In this document: positions 6,497-9,013 of the stretch, in pieces
How the letters are laid out: each line of letters begins with the position of its first letter
How positions within the stretch are numbered: position 1 is the first letter of the stretch
Source: Ktedonobacterales bacterium
GTDB lineage: Bacteria > Chloroflexota > Ktedonobacteria > Ktedonobacterales > JADMIN01
Assembly: GCA_025928125.1 (NCBI GenBank)
Contig: JAICKD010000085.1
Coordinates: 1-9,013, forward strand
Direction of reading: 5' to 3'
Length of the DNA stretch: 9,013 nucleotides
Program-made: the position numbers and the translations under genes
Notes under the pieces: generated by a model
The model's database searches: none
The model's input: the letters and a program-made list of their open reading frames with translations, nothing else
What the model was told of the DNA's origin: nothing

Positions 6497-7219
6497 CTAC
6501 ACACCCGCGGCGAAGTATGTTCCTGACATCTCTTGCCCGCCATACTGAATATCGAGGTAGAAGCAGCCCGACGACCGGACGAAGACGTTCATCACCCATG
6601 CGCGCCATCCGTCCGGTGAAGGTGACGTTAATTCGGGTGTGAGGATCAGGGGGCTTGTCGCCTGCTCCCAGCCATTCGTGCTAAACCAGACGCTGCTCTG
6701 GGCGTTGCCCATGCCGTTGGCGGCGAGAACGATCTGTTGTGTGACATCGGGCGCCGCCACAAGGATGACCTTATGGGGCCAGCCGTACGGTGTCAGCGGC
6801 ACACCACTCGTGTAGTGCAGCGTGGCATGCGGTCCGTCGAAGCCGACCAGCCAGACATGTAGCCCACCGAGGTTAACTCCTGAGTTATATGAAGACGAGA
6901 ACGTCTCGATGGGGTTCCCTGGCGGGCAATCGCTAGGCGCCTTGCCAAGCAGTACCGGGATTGGCGCTGGTGTGCCGGTGGCAGTCGGCTGGGGCAGCGC
7001 CCAGCCAGTGAGTGGCGTGCGCACGGGCAGGAAGCCGCTAAAGATGACCGCCAGCGCGACAGCGATGGCGATTGCGGCGATCAGCGCGCGCCAGAGTCGG
7101 GCGTTGCGGCGAGGAGATGCGGTTTGTCGGCCAGCGTCGAGCGATGGTGAGAGCGGCGACACTTCGATGTGAAGCTCGCCGTCACCGACATCCACATTAT
7201 GGTCGCTCTGTTCGCTCAT
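6497..7219 (-). CDS. Single-pass membrane protein of unknown function
   Basis: I do not recognise this 240-residue protein. It has a polar, acidic N-terminus (1-32), then an Arg-rich stretch (R31, R37, R38, R41, R44). A transmembrane helix follows at about 44-63, then a Pro/Thr linker (74-91) and a C-terminal region (about 95-240) that would lie outside the cell. That region has exactly two cysteines, C98 and C219, one near each end, which could form a disulfide closing the fold. It is rich in Trp, Tyr, Gly and beta-prone stretches, so a beta-sandwich is plausible. No catalytic motif is visible. The start ATG at 7219 has GAGGA about 8 nt upstream. The layout (cytoplasmic N-terminus, one helix, outer domain) resembles that of the zinc-ribbon protein in this window, but the sequences are not alike. 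It converges with rpsA and its stop abuts a repeat element. Confidence 0.75.
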   Translation of the reverse strand: MSEQSDHNVDVGDGELHIEVSPLSPSLDAGRQTASPRRNARLWRALIAAIAIAVALAVIFSGFLPVRTPLTGWALPQPTATGTPAPIPVLLGKAPSDCPPGNPIETFSSSYNSGVNLGGLHVWLVGFDGPHATLHYTSGVPLTPYGWPHKVILVAAPDVTQQIVLAANGMGNAQSSVWFSTNGWEQATSPLILTPELTSPSPDGWRAWVMNVFVRSSGCFYLDIQYGGQEMSGTYFAAGV

Positions 7220-7361
7220 CGACGTTTCCTCGCTGCCTGATATACGCCAGCGGTTTCATATGGAGAAATAGCGCCTGCCACGACGATAGTACACCGTCTC
7301 GGTGAAATGTGGTATGCCTCACCAGGAGAAGGAGCAATGGGCAGTATTCCGTACGAGAAGA

Positions 7362-7396
7362 GAACCAGTCGAAAGTCTGGTTCCAGATGTGGAACC
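7362..7396 (+). other. Two mutually exclusive hairpins
   Basis: GAACCAG (7362-7368) can pair with CTGGTTC (7377-7383). Alternatively GGTTCC (7379-7384) can pair with GGAACC (7391-7396). The two stems share 7379-7383, so only one can form at a time, as in attenuators. No gene follows directly, so a regulatory role is not supported by context. Confidence 0.3.
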
Positions 7397-7649
7397 CGTG
7401 CGTTAAAATACAGTATAGAAGAATAGCAACGGGAATCGCGCCGGAGTGGCTTGGCAAGACCCTTGTTGAATCCAGGGTCGGAAGCGAGACCGTCCGCTGT
7501 TCGCACTTTTCCACATCAAATATGCCAACGGGATTCCGCCCCACACCGATCTGCCACCACGCAAGCCAGGATGTGCCTCCGTGAACTCCCGTTGGTCGAA
7601 TGGGCGCAAAAAGTGATTCGGGAAGGCTCGTGTAGCGCCTGATTCTTCC

Positions 7650-7663
7650 TGATTCCGGAATCA
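7650..7663. repeat. 14-bp perfect palindrome with repeated half-sites
   Basis: TGATTCCGGAATCA is a perfect palindrome. Its half-site TGATTC also occurs at 7640 and 7614 in the same direction, and CCTGATTC is directly repeated at a 10-bp step (7638 and 7648). One helical turn between copies is typical of a dimer-binding site, but no adjacent promoter is evident. Confidence 0.4.
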
Positions 7664-7778
7664 TCTCCATATCCAAGGGAAGCTGGTGGCGCGAAACCTG
7701 CTTCTCTGACCCAACTATTCGATATGGTGATTAGCGCATGAGCGCCTCACGCGGCGCCGCATTCGGCGTGGACATGCG

Positions 7779-7820
7779 GAATGTGAATGTGAATGTGAAC
7801 GTGAACGTGAACGTGAACGT
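7779..7820. repeat. Hexanucleotide tandem array, 3 x GAATGT + 4 x GAACGT
   Basis: Seven uninterrupted 6-bp units run for 42 bp: three GAATGT followed by four GAACGT. The two variants differ at one base and are grouped in blocks, as expected from slippage after a single C/T change. The array lies about 320 bp before clpC and is not in a credible gene. In other frames it encodes (TF)n or (HV)n-type runs. Confidence 0.95.
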
Positions 7821-7991
7821 GGGGATGGAAGTATTGCAGCGAAGGATCGCCTGAGCCTGGTTGTATGAGTTGAGATGCATGTGGGGCGGAGATGGACGTC
7901 GCGCGGAGGGCGGCGCCATCGAAGGGGTCGATAGAGATTTGGGATAGAGATCGGGCAGTGCAGCGAGAGACGCCCACAGGTCCAGCTGAGG

Positions 7992-7997
7992 TATAAT
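7992..7997 (+). promoter_or_regulatory. Upstream clpC promoter P1 (-10 TATAAT)
   Basis: A perfect -10 TATAAT is present, but the region 17 bp upstream (GACGCC) is a poor -35. The start would be near 8004, about 140 nt before the clpC GTG. Its transcript would begin directly before the hairpin at 8016-8040 and would include the dyad at 8059-8080. Confidence 0.4.
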
Positions 7998-8015
7998 CAC
8001 TGGACTATGTGGGAG

Positions 8016-8040
8016 GAAACCCGCTTCAATTGCGGGTTTC
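8016..8040 (+). other. 9-bp hairpin in the clpC leader
   Basis: GAAACCCGC (8016-8024) pairs perfectly with GCGGGTTTC (8032-8040) around the loop TTCAATT. It starts about 12 nt after the predicted P1 start, and no T-run follows. It could be a 5' stabilising stem, or part of a binding site between the two promoters. Confidence 0.5.
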
Positions 8041-8055
8041 GACGGGTAGCAATCC

Positions 8056-8085
8056 TTGACGCCAGCCGGAGTTCTGGCGTATCAT
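8056..8085 (+). promoter_or_regulatory. clpC promoter P2 with dyad operator
   Basis: A -35 TTGACG (5/6), 18-bp spacer and -10 TATCAT (5/6) predict a start near 8092, about 50 nt before clpC. An inverted repeat ACGCCAG-N8-CTGGCGT (8059-8065, 8074-8080) fills the spacer, overlapping the last half of the -35 and the first base of the -10. A protein bound there would block polymerase. It is not a CIRCE (GAGTGCTAA), HspR (CTTGAGT) or CtsR (GGTCAAA) site. Confidence 0.6.
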
Positions 8086-8143
8086 TGAAGCACATTTTAC
8101 CTATCGCGGCGGGCCACTTCCGACCGTGGAAGGGGGGCAACAG

Positions 8144-9013
8144 GTGAACGATAAGTTCGAGAAGTTTACGGAACGAGCGCGCAAAGTGTTGAGCCTGGCG
8201 CAGGATGAGGCGCAGCGGTTCAACCACAACTACATTGGGACCGAGCACCTGTTGCTAGGATTGGTGCGCGAGGGCGACGGGGTGGCGGCCAAGGTGCTCG
8301 CCAACCTGGGCGTCGAACTCAATAAAGTGCGGAGCGCTGTCGAGTTCATCATTGGCCGCGGCGACCGCATCGTCCTGGGCGAGATTGGGCTGACCCCGCG
8401 CGCCAAGAAGGTGATCGAGTTGGCGGTAGACGAGGCGCGGCGCCTCAACCATCATTACATCGGCACCGAGCATCTCCTGCTGGGGCTGGTGCGTGAGGGC
8501 GAAGGGATCGCCGCCGGAGTGCTCGAGAGTCTGGGCGTCAACCTCGAAAAGGTGCGCAGCCAAACCATTCAGGTGCTCTCGCAGTCGGGCAATCAACACG
8601 AAGGCGGACGCGAGAAGCACTCCAAGACGCCGACGATTGACCAGATGGGCATCGACCTGACATCACACGCGCGCATGGGCAAGCTCGACCCGGTCGTTGG
8701 GCGCGAGCAGGAAATCGAGCGCGTCATCCAGATCCTTTCGCGCCGACAGAAGAACAATCCAGCGCTGATTGGCGAGCCAGGTGTTGGCAAGACGGCCATC
8801 GTCGAGGGGCTGGCCCAGCGCATCGTCTCGGGTGAGGTGCCAGAGACGCTGATGGGCAAGCGCCTGCTGACGCTCGATGTCGGCTCGCTGGTCGCCGGGA
8901 CGAAGTATCGCGGCGAGTTCGAGGAGCGGCTGAAGAAAATCATCGAAGAGATTCGCTCCAGCCAGGACTGCATCATCTTCATCGATGAGGTGCATACCCT
9001 GGTGGGCGCGGGC
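8144..9013 (+). CDS. clpC: ATP-dependent Clp protease ATP-binding subunit ClpC (3' partial)
   Basis: ClpC is an AAA+ unfoldase that feeds proteins to ClpP. The visible 290 residues cover the N-domain and part of the first ATPase module. Two Clp_N repeats (about 11-66 and 86-140) each contain N-H-x-Y-I-G-T-E-H-L-L-L-G-L-V-R-E-G. They are followed by a linker, the D1 Walker A GEPGVGKT (210-217), the pore-loop KYRGEFE (254-260) and Walker B CIIFIDE (276-282). All key residues seen are intact. Family members have about 810-850 residues, so roughly two thirds lies beyond the right edge. I chose GTG 8144 because GGGGGG stands 6 nt upstream and the protein then starts as usual for ClpC. An in-frame GTG at 8126 is possible. 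No ctsR, mcsA or mcsB precedes it, unlike in Firmicutes; it appears to be transcribed from its own promoters. ClpA or ClpE are less likely given the tandem N-repeats and motif wording. Confidence 0.93.
   Translation, partial: MNDKFEKFTERARKVLSLAQDEAQRFNHNYIGTEHLLLGLVREGDGVAAKVLANLGVELNKVRSAVEFIIGRGDRIVLGEIGLTPRAKKVIELAVDEARRLNHHYIGTEHLLLGLVREGEGIAAGVLESLGVNLEKVRSQTIQVLSQSGNQHEGGREKHSKTPTIDQMGIDLTSHARMGKLDPVVGREQEIERVIQILSRRQKNNPALIGEPGVGKTAIVEGLAQRIVSGEVPETLMGKRLLTLDVGSLVAGTKYRGEFEERLKKIIEEIRSSQDCIIFIDEVHTLVGAG

Larger units (their letters stand above)
7220..8143. other. 0.9-kb gap without a credible protein gene
   Basis: Frames on both strands give no recognisable protein. Part of this stretch (about 7260-7680) looks less GC-rich than the flanking genes. 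It contains two overlapping hairpins (7362-7396), a palindrome with repeated TGATTC (7614-7663), a 10-bp palindrome GCGGCGCCGC (7751-7760), a hexamer array (7779-7820) and the clpC promoter region (7992-8085). It may include decayed sequence. Confidence 0.7.

Noticed and set aside
6417..6608. Minus-strand frame with a PLSWEERG peptide.
   Set aside because: It is the false translation of the dispersed repeat at 6368-6496 plus the end of the adjacent gene.
7197..7676. Minus-strand frame of 159 codons upstream of the membrane-protein gene.
   Set aside because: It overlaps the well-supported start at 7219, has no recognisable domain, and its sequence is not protein-like. A decayed gene cannot be excluded.
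7779..7820. Short regular repeats as a possible CRISPR or iteron-type origin.
   Set aside because: Units are 6 bp with no spacers, and no cas, rep or dnaA gene is nearby.
7731..8000. Minus-strand frame of 89 codons with a (TF)n run.
   Set aside because: The run is just the hexamer array read in frame. There is no ribosome binding site before the GTG and no domain.
8030..8060. GGTTTCGACGGG resembles the 5' end of tmRNA.
   Set aside because: The rest of a tmRNA would need about 300 nt, but clpC starts about 100 bp later and is clearly coding. No matching acceptor end is visible.
8100..8143. Stem CTTCC/GGAAG (8117-8121, 8128-8132) partly covering the clpC Shine-Dalgarno, as an RNA thermometer.
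   Set aside because: Only 5 bp, and it covers just the first base of the G-run, so it is too weak to claim.

Overview
The window is high-GC bacterial chromosome. It looks most like a filamentous or soil Chloroflexota bacterium, perhaps Ktedonobacteria-like. The basis is a vitamin/pyrimidine-precursor type lipoprotein binding protein, a four-domain ribosomal protein S1 with a long acidic tail, a ClpC with a GTG start, two single-pass membrane proteins with cytoplasmic N-termini, and intergenic repeats of the kind common in that phylum. The taxonomic call is inference; no rRNA or marker was searched.

Layout, left to right. (1) The 3' part of an ABC-transporter substrate-binding lipoprotein gene (+), cut by the left edge almost exactly at its lipobox, ends in a strong hairpin. 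(2) Converging on it are two minus-strand genes: a Nudix hydrolase of the CoA pyrophosphatase type, and downstream of it a zinc-ribbon/proline-rich/single-TM protein with its own recognisable promoter. (3) About 1.1 kb without a credible protein gene (3307-4411) follows. It holds an extended -10 promoter reading rightward, a nested pair of perfect stems, and a dense run of hairpins just before rpsA. (4) rpsA (+) follows with a near-ideal Shine-Dalgarno, then a 12-bp hairpin terminator. (5) A hairpin-rich dispersed repeat fills the convergent junction with a minus-strand gene for an unrecognised single-pass membrane protein. (6) A second long gap (7220-8143) contains a 7-copy hexanucleotide array, a 14-bp palindrome, two mutually exclusive hairpins and two candidate promoters. 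(7) The 5' third of clpC (+) runs off the right edge.

The genes do not form one pathway. They are mostly housekeeping (translation, proteolysis, nucleotide clean-up, nutrient uptake) plus two surface-type proteins. I see no defence, mobile or biosynthetic gene cluster. The points most worth following are non-coding: the structured region upstream of rpsA, the dyad set between the -35 and -10 of the clpC promoter (partly echoed at 3600-3619), and two different repeat elements that each sit directly against a stop codon in a convergent junction.
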